64,000 bases of DNA from Magicicada septendecula (GCA_034769895.1 CM068367.1:124409927-124473926), one strand, 5' to 3'. Shown: positions 36,104-48,479, counted from the stretch's first letter. Program-made: numbers and translations. The notes: a model not told the origin generated them from the letters alone.

Positions 36104-37240
36104 ATGATTACGCGGAGTCGAGTAAGAATGGCGACTAATAATTCCGGAAGCCAGGAGTTCGATATCAATCGCGAATTAAATATAGAAGGACAGGAGGAGA
36201 GTACGACGCCAAGCGACGACGTCAGCGCGTGTGAATCGGAGATAAGTGCGGGGGGACAGATGTCCCAACCCGGCGAAATGAATTTGCAAATGCTATTTGA
36301 AAAGATGACTGAGAAATTAGAACAGCAAAAGAATGAAATTAAACAACAAAACGAAAAACAGAATAAATTAATCACAGAGAAATTAGAACAACAAAGCAAA
36401 GAACTGAGCGAGAAGCAAGACAAGACGCGTGAAGAATTAAAACGGCACAATGAAGAACAGATTAGCAAAATAAAACTAGATTTACAGGATTACGCTAAGA
36501 AGTGGGAGGAGAAAATCAATCTACAAAAGAAGAGTGAAAGTGGAATAAAAGAATTAAAAAATGAACTGAAGAAACAGGTAAGAGAGAATAAAGAAGTGAG
36601 AGAGAAGGATCGTCACGAGTGGCAGGAAGCCATAAGTCATACACAAAAAACAGTCGAACAGATTGATCAAAAATTAGATCACCATATCCAAGACACGAAC
36701 AATAGAAACGAAGAATGGAGAAGAGAAGTACAGAATAGCATCACACAACAACAACGAGAACAGGGAGAAGCCGTTAATATACTTAAACAAAAAATCGTTG
36801 AGGTTGACGATCGACAGCGCACGGCAGAACAAAAAACCACAACGACGGAGAAAGAAAAGGATGTAATTATTGAAGAATTAAAAAGCCACATCAACCACAT
36901 TAAAAGCGGACAAGAGAGACTGCAGCGACGAATAGCAGAAGCTGAAATGGGACCGTCTACAAGAACAAACGGGAACAACAACTGCGAACTTAAGTATAAC
37001 GGAACGGACCGTTTTCCCATAGAGTTTTTAAAGGAACTATCCGCACTGCAACAAATGCACTACCCAGCAGATAACGTGAAATGGATAGGAAAACATCTGG
37101 AGGCTGATGCAGCGATATGGTGGCGTGTAGTACGTGACCAAATAAAGAATTTTGAAGAGTTCAAGGAGATATTCACACAAAAATATTGGGGCCCGGAGAA
37201 GCAAGACGACGTAAGGAATAACCTGGAGTACGGTCGTTTT
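36104..37240 (+). pseudogene. gag of Osvaldo/Gypsy-like element, N-terminal part
   Basis: ATG at 36104 (an alternative ATG at 36128). Residues ~60-280 form a long charged coiled coil, rich in Glu/Lys/Gln (EKLEQQKNEIKQQ-type heptads), which is unusual at this length for Gypsy gag. From residue ~300 the retrotransposon gag/capsid homology follows: FPIEFLKELSALQQMHYP, NVKWIGKHL, AIWWRVV, FTQKYWG. At 37225-37276 a partial 26-bp duplication (GGAGTAYGGTCGTTTTG twice) shifts the frame, and the frame then runs into unrelated residues. The coiled coil probably helps particle assembly (inference). Confidence 0.85.
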
Positions 37241-37248
37241 GACTGGAC

Positions 37249-38034
37249 ATGGAGTATGGTCGTTTTGCAGTCCAGTACATGGAGCGACAACTTTTAGAGA
37301 GTCGACAGCTCACACCTCCGCTCACGGACTACCAATTAATTAGAAAAATAACGCGTCACTACGGACGTGAGTTAGAAATCGCTTGCGTAACGAGAGACGT
37401 GCGAACCATACAAAACTTAGAATCATTAATTTCAGAGTATGCGATGATTCGACACCGAAACCAAAGGGAGGATAGATTCGTGCGACAAGGAGAAAAGGTG
37501 AATGACCAGAATACACGAGGGGTGGCACAAAATCCGCACGCCGCTCTAGGTAAAGTTACGGAACAGAAGCCCACTCACTGGCAACATAGAAAGGGTGAGG
37601 GTGGCAATTACAAACAGTTCCAGAAATTCGGTGACAAGCCGACCGTAAATACCATCGAGTTTGTTAACAATAGCGCGTCCACGTCAAGCGGTAAAGGGAG
37701 CGAAGTGGTAGGAAAAAAAAAATTAAGTGGGTCGCCTAGTAAGATAGCCGGACGCCAACCTATACTACAACATTATGAAACAGACGTAATTTTACCTGAC
37801 TTGCGACAAGAATTACTCAGTGATGAACAAACACAATTAGAAAGACGAATCTCTAAATGCCCCGAGATAGTAATAAAGTTTAATGATGATATTACGGTAA
37901 ACGTTTTAATAGACACAGGAAGTGCTATCAACGGCTTAGCAGAGGAGTGGTTTGAGAGAAACAAACAACGCTTGCGTCCTTACGAGGAACTCCGCATGAA
38001 CAACACACTAATTGTAAGTGCAGTTAGTGGGAAA
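37249..38034 (+). pseudogene. gag C-terminus and protease N-terminus
   Basis: It resumes in another frame at EYGRFAVQYMERQLLE after the 26-bp duplication. The rest of the capsid domain follows (TDYQLIRKITRHYG), then a basic, Gln-rich linker. I see no CCHC zinc knuckle. The retropepsin motif VLIDTGSAINGL is at about 37903-37938. An in-frame TAA at 38035-38037 interrupts the protease; the same frame continues beyond it. Confidence 0.85.
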
Positions 38035-38058
38035 TAAAAATTAATCCGGAAACAAATT

Positions 38059-38700
38059 ATGTGCGAAATTTCTATTGATAACATTAAATTAGATTGTGTT
38101 TTCTTAGTGATACCAAATTTAATTAGGGACTGTATACTAGGTATTAGTTTTTTAAAAGAAGAGGAATGTATTATTGATATGAATCAGGGAACCGTCGAAT
38201 TCAGAGGGAGGACTGGTGAACAGGAACTACAATTACCTATCGTACACATGGAATTAATAGAAGAAGACTTGAACGGGATCGAGAGGAGGATAAACGAGAA
38301 AGTTGACGGTGTGACATGTGAAGATGAAACGACGAGAGAGGAACTTAGAAGAATCTTGCTGAAATGTAAAAATGTATTTCGGGAGAGTCCAGGACGGATG
38401 GATTGTTATGAACATGAGTTCAAAGTGACGGATGAAACACCAAATTTCCAACGCGGGTGGCCTATCCCGATAGCATATAAGGAGAAAGTAGACGCCGAAA
38501 TCAGCAAAATGCTAAGGTATGGCGTGATTGAAAGGTGTAATAGTCCATATGTAAATCAAATGGTCACCGTAATCAAGAAAGATGGAAATGTGCGATTGTG
38601 TTTAGATGCAAGGAGGATAAATAGCGTAACAGTTCCAGACTACGAAGAACCGACCCTCATTCAAGAAATTTTAGCGAGATGCAGCAGTATGAAGTTTTGT
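38059..38700 (+). pseudogene. pol: end of protease and start of reverse transcriptase
   Basis: Same frame as 37249-38034, after one stop. It contains the retropepsin tail LIRDCILGISFL, then the RT N-terminus: GWPIPIAYKEKVD, MLRYGVIERCNSPY, VIKKDGNVRLCLDARRIN. A single-base loss in the T run near 38695-38699 shifts the frame to that of 38679-40976. Both lesions look like decay rather than programmed recoding, since they fall inside conserved domains. Confidence 0.87.
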
Positions 38701-40976
38701 CAACGATAGATCTCACGAGTAGCTTCTGGCAAGTTCCGTTGAAACAACGATGCCGAGATTACACAGCATTTCTTTACGACGGTAAATGTTACAGATATAC
38801 AGTTACACCATTTGGACTAAGTACCAGTTCCGCCGCCCTGACGAGAGGTTTGGACATGGCATTGACGGACAGAGTGAAGGAAAGTACAATCATATATGTC
38901 GATGATTGTCTGTGCTATTCAAACAATGTACGAACACATCTAGAGAACATTGAAGTATTACTCATGAACCTATTAACAGCAAACCTAACAATAAATTTGG
39001 AGAAATCGCAATTTTTCCGCAATGAAATCGCATACCTGGGGTATCAACTAACTACAAACGGCATACGTGCATCCGAGGAGAAGGTAGCGGCAATCAAGAA
39101 GTTCCCGACTCCAAAGAATCAGAAGCAATTGAAGGGATTCCTGGGACTTACAAATTTTTACAATAAGTTTACTAACAAATACGCAAAAAAATTGTTAGAT
39201 TTACTTAAAAAAGGTAAGAGATTTAATTGGACGCCCGATCTTAACCGGTGTTTCCAAGAAGTTAAGGATTTATTTCTCGACACCATCACATTAAATTTTC
39301 CACAGATTAATAAGAGGTATTTCCTGCAGTGTGATGCGAGTAAATTCGCATATGGAGGCCAGTTATATCAGCTGGGTGATGACGGAAGCATCTGCGTCGT
39401 AGCGTATACCAGCAAGACTTTTAAAGGAGAAGAACGAAATTATTTTACCACGGAGAAGGAGCTGCTAAGTATAGTTAGGTGCTTGGAGAAATTCCGCATT
39501 TACGTTTTGGGACAGCCGTTGACTATAATAACGGACAATAAAGCACTGATCTTTATGAGTAAATGTCACTTGAACAACTCGATGATCACTCGCTGGATAC
39601 TCAGCATTCAAGAGTACAGTTTCGACATAATACACTGCAAGGGGAAGGAAAATATCGTTGCTGATATTTTGAGTCGATATACAGAAGATATGGCAGGAGA
39701 AGACCCAGTCGACGATAATTTTGAATACCAAATGAATCATATCACGATTAAGATGAGTAAGGAGATGAGCAAGATATTAAAGAACATCGAGATGTACCAG
39801 TCGGAAGACAAGAAATTACGACAGATAATAACTGATCTGACGACAGATGGTAGCAATAAGTTATGTAAAATTTATAATTGTGTTAATAATAAATTATATA
39901 GAAGATGTAAGGGAAAATGGAAGCTCTACGTACCGGAAAGCGTTACGGATAGGCTCATTGGAGAAATACATGGAATGTACGGTCATGTTGGCAGTAAAAA
40001 ATGCACCAAATTATTACAGGAGCATTTCACTTTCGACCAGATGACGAAGCGCGTACAGGGATATGTAAAAACGTGCGACGCATGCCAAAGGTGTAAAGAC
40101 ACAAATAACCGTAACCTGTTTGGAGGTACTAAACCATTTATACCAACGAGTAAAGGCGAGTTGATTAGCGGTGATGTCTATGGACCTCTTCCAACAGCAG
40201 CGGCAGGAGTTAGATATATTCTAGTAATAATAGACAATTTCACCAAATACGTAAAATTATATACACTCAGAAGAGCCACAACAATAGCTACTCTTCGTAG
40301 ACTCCAGCAATATATAAATGAGTTTGGAAAACCGAAGGCGATACTAACAGACAACGGTACCCAGTTTACATCAAAACAATGGATTAAAGGACTGGATGAG
40401 CTTGGGATCATACCTAAGTATACTGCAATAAGAAATCCACAAACAAACCTTGCCGAACGTGTCAATAGACAACTTGGAAACTTGTTTAGAATATTCGTAG
40501 GGGACCAGCATACGAAGTGGTCTAAGTTCATAAATACCATAGAATGCTGTATCAACGAAGTCTACCATGATACAATAGAGGTAACGCCATATGAAGCGCA
40601 CCACGGAAGGAAGCCGAATCGCGTATGGGAAAAATTCTTAAAAGTAGACAACGAATCGACGGACGAGTCAGTGGACAGCCACCAAATATTCGTAAGAGTT
40701 AAGGAAAAGCGAGAGCGACATGCTAAACAAGTGAACGAAACATGCAAAATGACAAAATTTCGATTGGGAGATTTAGTGTTAGTACGTACGCATTACCAAT
40801 CTGATGCGATGCAAAAGAGAATTGAAAAGTTTTGCGAACTGTACACTGGACCTTTTAAAATTAAGGATGTTTTAGGAGAATCTACTTACGTATTAGTTGA
40901 TTGCCACAATGAAAACAAAATCCGTGGCAAATTCAACATGAGACATCTGAAACCGTATTACGCAAGGGAGGAATAA
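38679..40976 (+). CDS. pol: pol: reverse transcriptase, RNase H, integrase (intact 3' portion)
   Basis: Uninterrupted over 765 codons. Reverse transcriptase: LSTIDLTSSFWQVPL, TPFGLSTSSAALTR, catalytic IIYVDDCL (~38890-38910). RNase H: FLQCDASKFAYGG, YTSKTFKGEERNYFTTEKEL. Integrase: HHCC finger (HGMYGH, CDACQRC), catalytic core GDVYGPL (Asp), ILTDNGTQF (Asp), NPQTNLAERVNR (Glu), and a C-terminal GPF module, LYTGPFKIKDVL, ending RHLKPYY. The RT-RH-IN order makes it Gypsy (Ty3) superfamily. With the tRNA-Lys-like primer sites, Osvaldo or a relative is the closest guess. The start ATG at 38679 is not a biological start; the protein was part of a longer pol. Confidence 0.93.
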   Translation: MQQYEVLSTIDLTSSFWQVPLKQRCRDYTAFLYDGKCYRYTVTPFGLSTSSAALTRGLDMALTDRVKESTIIYVDDCLCYSNNVRTHLENIEVLLMNLLTANLTINLEKSQFFRNEIAYLGYQLTTNGIRASEEKVAAIKKFPTPKNQKQLKGFLGLTNFYNKFTNKYAKKLLDLLKKGKRFNWTPDLNRCFQEVKDLFLDTITLNFPQINKRYFLQCDASKFAYGGQLYQLGDDGSICVVAYTSKTFKGEERNYFTTEKELLSIVRCLEKFRIYVLGQPLTIITDNKALIFMSKCHLNNSMITRWILSIQEYSFDIIHCKGKENIVADILSRYTEDMAGEDPVDDNFEYQMNHITIKMSKEMSKILKNIEMYQSEDKKLRQIITDLTTDGSNKLCKIYNCVNNKLYRRCKGKWKLYVPESVTDRLIGEIHGMYGHVGSKKCTKLLQEHFTFDQMTKRVQGYVKTCDACQRCKDTNNRNLFGGTKPFIPTSKGELISGDVYGPLPTAAAGVRYILVIIDNFTKYVKLYTLRRATTIATLRRLQQYINEFGKPKAILTDNGTQFTSKQWIKGLDELGIIPKYTAIRNPQTNLAERVNRQLGNLFRIFVGDQHTKWSKFINTIECCINEVYHDTIEVTPYEAHHGRKPNRVWEKFLKVDNESTDESVDSHQIFVRVKEKRERHAKQVNETCKMTKFRLGDLVLVRTHYQSDAMQKRIEKFCELYTGPFKIKDVLGESTYVLVDCHNENKIRGKFNMRHLKPYYAREE

Positions 40977-41145
40977 GAATTGCTGTTATACATACAAAGT
41001 GAAAGTGTTTGTATAGGGGCGTATGACGAGAAATTAATTTTGACGACCGGAGGAGAGTAGTAAACAAACAGAGAGAGATGGAAGATACAACGACCCCGCT
41101 AGTGACGGACAACTTGTAAACATCTTTAAAACTACTATGCAGGTC

Positions 41146-41172
41146 GAAGGAAGGGAAAAAAGAAGGGGAGAG
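41146..41172 (+). promoter_or_regulatory. Polypurine tract candidate
   Basis: GAAGGAAGGGAAAAAAGAAG and the following GGGAGAG form 27 purines, 170 bp after the pol stop and directly before TGTGTAACAAAAG, which has the form of an LTR start. In Gypsy elements this tract primes plus-strand DNA synthesis. Confidence 0.7.
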
Positions 41173-44100
41173 TGTGTAACAAAAGACCGGTTGAGGAGGG
41201 GTCTAGAATGACAACATACCCCGATTCGTAACTGTTGTCGACGAACAAATCTGTGTCAAGTAAATACGATCTTTATAAGAAGAATATTAGTTAAGGAAGA
41301 AATGAAATGTTAATAAATATATGATATAATCGATTATGTATATATCTGAACTTCATTATTATGCAACGAAGGGAGGAGCGATCAAAACGTCATAATGGCA
41401 GGCGATGTGACCAACTTGAATGAAGAAGATATCTATAGTAGGCGCGTACGCAATCTACTAATTAATTCATTCAGAGTTGTATCGGAAAAATTAAACTTGT
41501 ATTGAAAATAAATAACAACACAAAGTATGATGTTAAGAAATATTGAAATTGTATGCTAATTAATAAATATATGTTTGTTACATTATTGTGATGAAAATTA
41601 AAAGTAGCATTTGAAGGACAAGTATAAGCAACTGAGTTGCGTGACAGAAATAGAATGGCAGCAATAAATTGCTGAAATAAATTTTTTGTAAGGATTAATT
41701 TGTATTATAAGCATAGATAGAAGGATTACGAAGTAAATTAACTTGAATTGCTCAATTGTATACATATAATTTAATTTATTGTAAATATTTTATACGTGTG
41801 TCTAACAAAATTAAGTTCTTAATCAACAAATGATAAGAATAACAATGAGTATTTGTAACCTAAGTATATCATGTCTTAGAATTAATAATGAATCATTCTG
41901 AAAGTAGCTAATAACAATAAGTATTCACATTGCATACTAGTAATGATTGTATGTTCATAAAGAATAGCCCGTAGGTCAATTAATTGTTATTTATTTCTTT
42001 AATGTATGTATAGAAATATGTATTTCTTTAATGAATTGTTATTTATTTCTTTAATGTATGTATAGATTAGTCTATGAACACACCAAAGCATAAGTTCATT
42101 AGATAACTATGGATATATCATTGTAAATGGACTCGTATTTAAAATTAGTGAGCAATAAATTCAATACTCAGGCTAAACCGAGAAAACAGTTGTTTATGTC
42201 AGTAGGTCAGGCGGAAGGAATATATAGGTCAATACACTCATTCCAATGGGAGGTGACCAACGCACGTAGTGATAGTACGCAAGCAAGGGCGTTAATCCGG
42301 TTCCGTCATCTCGCACAACTGCATGACATAACCAGATTGGGGACTCTATGGCGTACTTATTACTTCGAGATTTTTTTTTAAATTTTGGACATGTCGAGGG
42401 AGTAACACCAGCAATAAGACCCATCAAAAGTGACACATGTTAGCGTTGTTCTAAGGGGGAGCGACAAAAGGAACAAACCTTTCCTTCCACGTAAACGACA
42501 AGAAAGCCGTTAGGGGACAATACGCGCTACGACACATGTTGCAACGAACTGAACCATGCGTGGGAGCACTTGGCTCTACAATTATAACAAAGGAACGTTA
42601 CCCTTGCAACCGTCCAGTAGCGAGAAAACAGATAAACATCGCGAAGAGCATTGTTTCAAGCATGTGTGCGACTTACAGAAGAACAATAGCTGATGCACAG
42701 ACAATGTAACAAGGGACGAAGAAGCGCACTCCAATGAACACATATGTTTGCCACCCGTAAGTTCGTCAGAGGAAGTCGATAGTGTCTTAACAATATGATA
42801 ATTCGACACGCTACACCAAAGGAGCAGATGTGACTGTAGAAGCGAGGCCTTGGTGAAAATTCCAAGAAGGAGGCAACGTCCTGATGACAGCAACTCGTCG
42901 AGTCCACGTGGACCACGTAAGACTTAAGTAGAGATGCCAACCAGCCAATTAGAAAAGAGAATTCGAAGGGAAGTGACTGACGGGAATGGTGGTGACAGAA
43001 GCCGACGACCAGAGAACGAATCCCATGGAAGAACATCCCTCTCCAAACGACACTAGGTGGAGAATTCTCCAGAATCACTGACTTGAGACAAGAAGACATA
43101 GGGAGGTCCTAATAACCGTCCTATCAGAGATAGTTTGGTGGGAAAGAGAAGCGTTCGTGGATGTAACAAGAGTGGGAATTACGAAGGAAATAAAAACTGA
43201 ATGCACGAGAGGACGCGCTCTCAATATTTGCGCAGTATTCTCTCAGTTTTATTTTACTCTCAGTCTTATTAATATTTTAGTTCAGTATTATTAAACTTTC
43301 TCAGTGATGTAAAGACTTTGTTCGGAGAATTATTAGAAGTGGTGTACGGAATCAATGGAAGTTCGGAAATAAGACTCAATAAGTCTAGCCGAAACGGTAG
43401 TGTTCGCGACGATGAGCGAATAACGGACTTTGTAAAAACCTTAAGCATCACGCTCATACGGTTAATACTGTCAGAAGTAATAATATACAGTGGTAACACA
43501 CTTGAACTTTTCACCAACGAAATGAATCGGGTTATCTCATAATAAATTAGTGAGACTACGTTAGCTCGTAAAATAAAGTCAAGTGCTAAATGTTATATAC
43601 GCCTAACAAACTTGAAAGAAGTGCGTGACCATATCGAACTGATAATCGCATAAATAGACTAACGCCAAACAACCAGTAGATGAATTCCTAGTACGAGTAC
43701 CGCGACTTGAACTGTGACGATTTCATAGAGCTTATAACGAGTGTCGCGAAGTGCGGACTAGTGTTCCGGAAAATGTATGCATAATAATAAAAGTGCGAGT
43801 TGCGAGTGTCCCATGGATTAACATCAACCGTCAGCAAATGGACCCTGGTGGACATAGGATGGGAGCGAGACACTACTACGCCATGAGTAACGTACAAAAT
43901 TAATCACTTATATGATTATTAGTTTACCATAATTACCACTGACCTGTCACTTAAACCAACTGCCTGATATATATAATATAAAGAGTCAATAAATGATATA
44001 ATATAAAGAGTCAATAAATGATATATAATATAAAGAAGAGTCAATAAATGATATATAATATAAAGAAGAGTCAATAAATGATATATAATATAAAGAGTCA

Positions 44101-44824
44101 ATAAAATACGAATCCATAGTTAGGAATTAATAATGGCATAAGATATTACACATGTATTGTTTTATTAGTATAAGCATATGATTATTTCAATTATGTTTGT
44201 GTTTTAATATGTCTGTTGCAGGTATCTGATTATTCAATATGTATATGTCTAATATGTTTTATTGCAAGTATTTGTGTATTTAATGTGTGTAAATGTTTAA
44301 ATGTGTTTTGAAGTAGAATCACTTAGTGCCATTCGCAAGCACACTATGTTGATAGTTAATAACGTCACTACGCACGAATAAGTGCATACATTTGATTGTT
44401 CTTTCGATTACTAGAAATGTGTTGTAGAATTCAATTGCCTATAGAAAATATTTGTTGATATTCTTAAACTATGATTTATTTTATAATATGAATACCTATA
44501 AAATGCTATATTATAATAAATATACTGTAGAATGGATTCGATAGTATTGGATTAATTTATTTAAGACCTGACTCACAAGATAACTTCTTAAATGATAGGA
44601 TCCACAAGTAATAATTCTAATTTAACATGATTGAACGAGTACCAAATTCATAAATGTTTTAGATTTTGAAGTTCTATTTGGCAGTAAAAGCCAGAATTAA
44701 TAATTTTGAGTGATAACCTCACTAATTACATATTTAATAAATTTGATTATGATTTATATAATTTAAAAATTCAATTAATTTATGCAAATAAAAAGACTTG
44801 AATTACATTGTAAATTATTTAACA
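41173..44824 (+). repeat. Putative full-length 3' LTR (about 3.65 kb)
   Basis: It starts TG after the polypurine tract and ends TTAACA before the primer-site block of leader copy R2. There is no convincing coding frame; the frame 42127-42381 has no motif I know. Its last ~860 bp (from 43965) are near-identical to the 5' LTR remnant 34868-35768. The first 2.8 kb have no second copy in the window, so LTR status there is inferred from position and the TG...CA ends. Alternatives are a degenerate env or another nested repeat. A 33-bp duplication AATTGTTATTTATTTCTTTA lies at 41981 and 42034. Confidence 0.5.
43970..44106. repeat. 27-bp tandem repeat, copy R2
   Basis: About five units of the same repeat as at 34871-35048, with different unit count and two AAG insertions. 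Confidence 0.92.
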
Positions 44825-44831
44825 TTGTATA

Positions 44832-45022
44832 TGGCGTCCAATTGCGGGGCTATATGAAACAGTGAGATACGATAAAAGTAATAAAATCAACTAATCATTA
44901 ACTCTAAAACTATAATTAGATGAAATTAATCTATGCAATAAAATTAGCATAGAGAATTGCATCGTATATGGTGCCCAACGCGTGGCATAATTACATTGTA
45001 TATGGCGCCCAACCTGATGGCA
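44832..45022 (+). promoter_or_regulatory. Three primer-binding-site-like modules, copy R2
   Basis: TGG starts at 44832, 44969 and 45003, in the same spacing and with the same sequences as 35776-35966. Confidence 0.65.
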
Positions 45023-45159
45023 GATTAAATAAGGCTAATCCTTACTAATAAGCTGGTTAAGTGGAGGCAGTGGTAAAACTAGAGTAGTTGGTAGTTTGGC
45101 AGAAAATAGTATAAGTATAAATATAAGACAAAAATTTATAAAACCGAAAGAACTCTGAA

Positions 45160-45649
45160 TGATTACGCGGAGTCGAGTAAGAATGGCGACTAATAATTCC
45201 GGAAGCCAGGAGTTCGATATCAATCGCGAATTAAATATAGAAGGATAGGAGGAGAGTACGACGCCAAGCGACGACGTCAGCGCGTGTGAATCGGAGATAA
45301 GTGCGGGGGGACAGATGTCCCAACCCGGCGAAATGAATTTGCAAATGCTATTTGAGAAGATGACTGAGAAATTAGAACAGCAAAAGAATGAAATTAAACA
45401 ACAAAGCGAAAAACAGAATAAATTAATCACAGAGAAATTAGAACAACAAAGCAAAGAACTGAGCGAGAAGCAAGACAAGACGCGTGAAGAATTAAAACGG
45501 CACAATGAAGAACAGATTAGCAAAATAAAACTAGATTTACAGGATTACGCTAAGAAGTGGGAGGAGAAAATCAATCTACAAAAGAAGAGTGAAAGTGGAA
45601 TAAAAGAATTAAAAAATGAACTGAAGAAACAGGTAAGAGAGAATAAAGA

Positions 45650-45652
<3 letters not shown>
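45160..45652 (+). pseudogene. Second gag copy, truncated
   Basis: Near-identical to 36104-36600, but with an in-frame TAG at 45247-45249 (CAG in the other copy). The homology stops exactly where GTGAGAGAGAAGG has become a long (GA)n tract. Together with 43965-45159 this is a second leader-gag unit directly downstream of the first element, sharing the middle LTR, as expected after unequal recombination between tandem or LTR copies. Confidence 0.85.

Positions 45653-45711
<59 letters not shown>
45652..45711. repeat. (GA)n microsatellite at the gag breakpoint
   Basis: About 29 GA units. The intact copy has only GAGAGAGAAGG here. Unrelated sequence follows. Confidence 0.95.
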
Positions 45712-45719
<8 letters not shown>

Positions 45720-47640
45720 ATTTCTTTAGGTCAAAACCTTATTACTGATGTAAAAAACCTCTCCTTGCCAAATAGTTACGGGTCTTTCATAAATACGGCA
45801 GTAATTTTATATTATAGTAATTATAGTTTCTTCAACTATATGATTGTCAGTTACAACTATTAGATATAGTAATAAATTCAGCTTTTCGTATTTCGTCTCT
45901 TATACGTATATTTAAAAATTGTCGTTATACGCATGAAAGGCTGAATAACAAAAAAAAACCTCACGCATATATTAATAATAAATTACGAGAAGTTTATCGT
46001 GCAAGTTATAATTTTGTTATGTCATGCAAGTCGTGCAGTTTTATCAGTGCAATTATCTGTCGTAATTGTTATAACAAAAACAGAAACTCCTATTAAGGAA
46101 AAAATTATTATTTAAAAATACTAGCATTATTGACTGGTATACCGCTACTGCGGCAAAATGTTGATGAAGAACGGACGATACTAGAATAATTGTTTGACGG
46201 TACAACAATTTTAATGACTTAGAAAAAACGCAACAAAAGTATTAAACTGTTTTACTTGATATTTTAACAATATATCGTCTATACGGCGTTCCAAGTCGCA
46301 TGGCACCTGAGGGATTAGGACACACACACACACAAACGCAGCTAGTCCGCACGGCTGGGTATGAATCATCTACTGGGGTATCCACTACGTAATTCCAACT
46401 TTTATAATATGAATTTTTTAACAAACGAACTTAGCATATTTGTAATCTCTATAAAAGTTTAAAGAAAATTACACCAAACACGACTTGGTTGTGATAGGCT
46501 ATATTTTAGATGTACAATAAGTCTAATTTAAAATTCATTTTAGCTTTAGAAATCAGTATTTTGCAAAGGTTATTTAATTTTCGTTGCTAATCAAGCTAAT
46601 TCGTGGCTAATTCATATGTTTATTGACAGAGTTATTTATAGATATAACATTTTTAGTGTTTCACAAAAAAATGTAAATTTGTAATTTTTAGTGCTTTATA
46701 ATTAACTTTCAATCAAATACTGTGTTTAAATTTTAATGATATTTATATTGTAAATATAGTACGTAAATAGGTAATCGTATGGAATTGTATACTGTTGTAT
46801 AAGTTATCATATCAATCCATTTTTCCTTTTTCATTGGAATACATTTTTAAATAAAATAATTTTTTTATGAATATTAGATACAAGACAGCATTTGTTATTG
46901 TAGAAAAAATACAATTTTCATATTACCGACGTTAATTTTACACCATGAATGTAAATTGTAAATACATTTTTTGTTCATAATCGTCAGTATATCACCAGAA
47001 TACTTATTACTTTATAATAAAATCTTTATTAAGTACTCCCATTCTGTGTTTGCTTTAGAAATCCCTAACATACTCATATTTATCGGAATTATGTGTTGTT
47101 TTGACTCATTTTTCTCACAATTTCACGGAGATTACAAAAATTATAGTTTAATTTGGATTAAACTAAATAAAAGATATAAGCTAAATTAAAAATGTTGCTA
47201 TTAAATATAACCTAAATTAAGACCGTATACTTATACCTGGAACCGCCCCGGTCGTGCCGGTTGTAAGGGCGCACGCGAGAGTAAAGGTCATCTAATCCCT
47301 TAGGTGCCATCAGGTTTGAACACCCTATAGTGTCTGCCGTTTTTAATTTTTGAGATAATTTGTATCATCAAAACGAATCGAACTATATTGTTTATCAAAA
47401 TACAATTTTTGGATTTCGTGGATTCAAGCGAACACAAACACATAAACTTCACAGTTGTGAAGAAGAAGTGTACCAATTGTATTGTTGAATGTAATGCCAA
47501 AGTACGTAATGGTTTAATGCGTGAGATTAGGTAAGAATGTTTCGGTTGTTCCGTTGATTGTTGAAAGAAAACAAAACACATAGTGTGGCAAAATATAATA
47601 TTGAAATACAGTGAGTATAACAGTGAAACAGTTAAGGAAT
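45712..47640. other. Unassigned AT-rich DNA
   Basis: Short (CA)n near 46320-46334. No recognisable gene or element. Confidence 0.45.
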
Positions 47641-47991
47641 TTTGATAATCTCTTAATTTTTAGGCTGTTTTATTTTTCCAACTGTGTACGTTAATATGGT
47701 AGCAACTCTTTTATAAATGTACAAATAGGTTTATTACACAGTAGTTGCGTATACGTCTGAAATATGAGATATGGGAAAGTCAATTCAGTTAAAAAGTATC
47801 TTGTAAACAATGTTTCAATAATGCGTATTTTTATTGTGTTATTACCGTTTACTTTAATAGGATTGCTTTCAAGATGTTACCACACTTTTTCAGCCCCTTT
47901 AAAGCTAGTAATATTGATTAGTCTTCACTGTTCTATTTTGTATGAAGCAGACTCGATCGGACCCCCGTGCCAAATTCTAGATACGCTACTG
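47641..47991. mobile_element. hAT-type MITE (family B), second copy
   Basis: Aligns with both halves of the MITE at 23293-28932: ATCTCTTAATTTTTAGGCT at the left and AAATTCTAGATACGCTACTG at the right. It is continuous across the point where the other copy holds the LTR element. The left ~70 bp including the CAG end are missing or diverged, so no target duplication is visible. Confidence 0.8.
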
Positions 47992-48479
47992 GTTATTTTT
48001 CCGCGTTATGTACATTAATTGTTTCTATTCATTTCCTGTCATTTATTTAGATGTTTGTCCTAGTTTCCCTTTCGTAAATCAAGCCTTGTGCTTGCGCGTT
48101 TAAGCACGCGCGCGTGTGTTTAACTCGTACCTTTATACCCCCTCTCGCCTTCCCACACGACCATGGTTGCTCTGATCAACGAAGCATCGGGGAAACTATT
48201 GATTGCTAAACGTTAAATGGTGGATACAATTAACACAGTGAATTCCAATTAATTTAGACGGAAACACGGGAAGCCCACATAATCACTATTTAGTCAAATA
48301 TTTGTTGTAATATGGGAGTTTAATAAAATAATTGTTAACTTTCGAAATTGTGTATGCCATTTGTCAGTGTAAATAATGGATAAAAGGTTGAATTTTGAAT
48401 CGGAGAGGGGCACCAGTCTGATGGCAGCATAGAGCACCACGCGCTTCTAATCCGCTCCTGCGAGGGACTAAGACGACAT

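Noticed and set aside
38690-38710. Programmed frameshift between the two pol frames
   Set aside because: It falls inside the reverse transcriptase between conserved blocks and is explained by loss of one base in a T run.
41173-43960. An env gene of the Gypsy-like element
   Set aside because: No frame with signal peptide, cysteines and membrane anchor; frames are short and on both strands.
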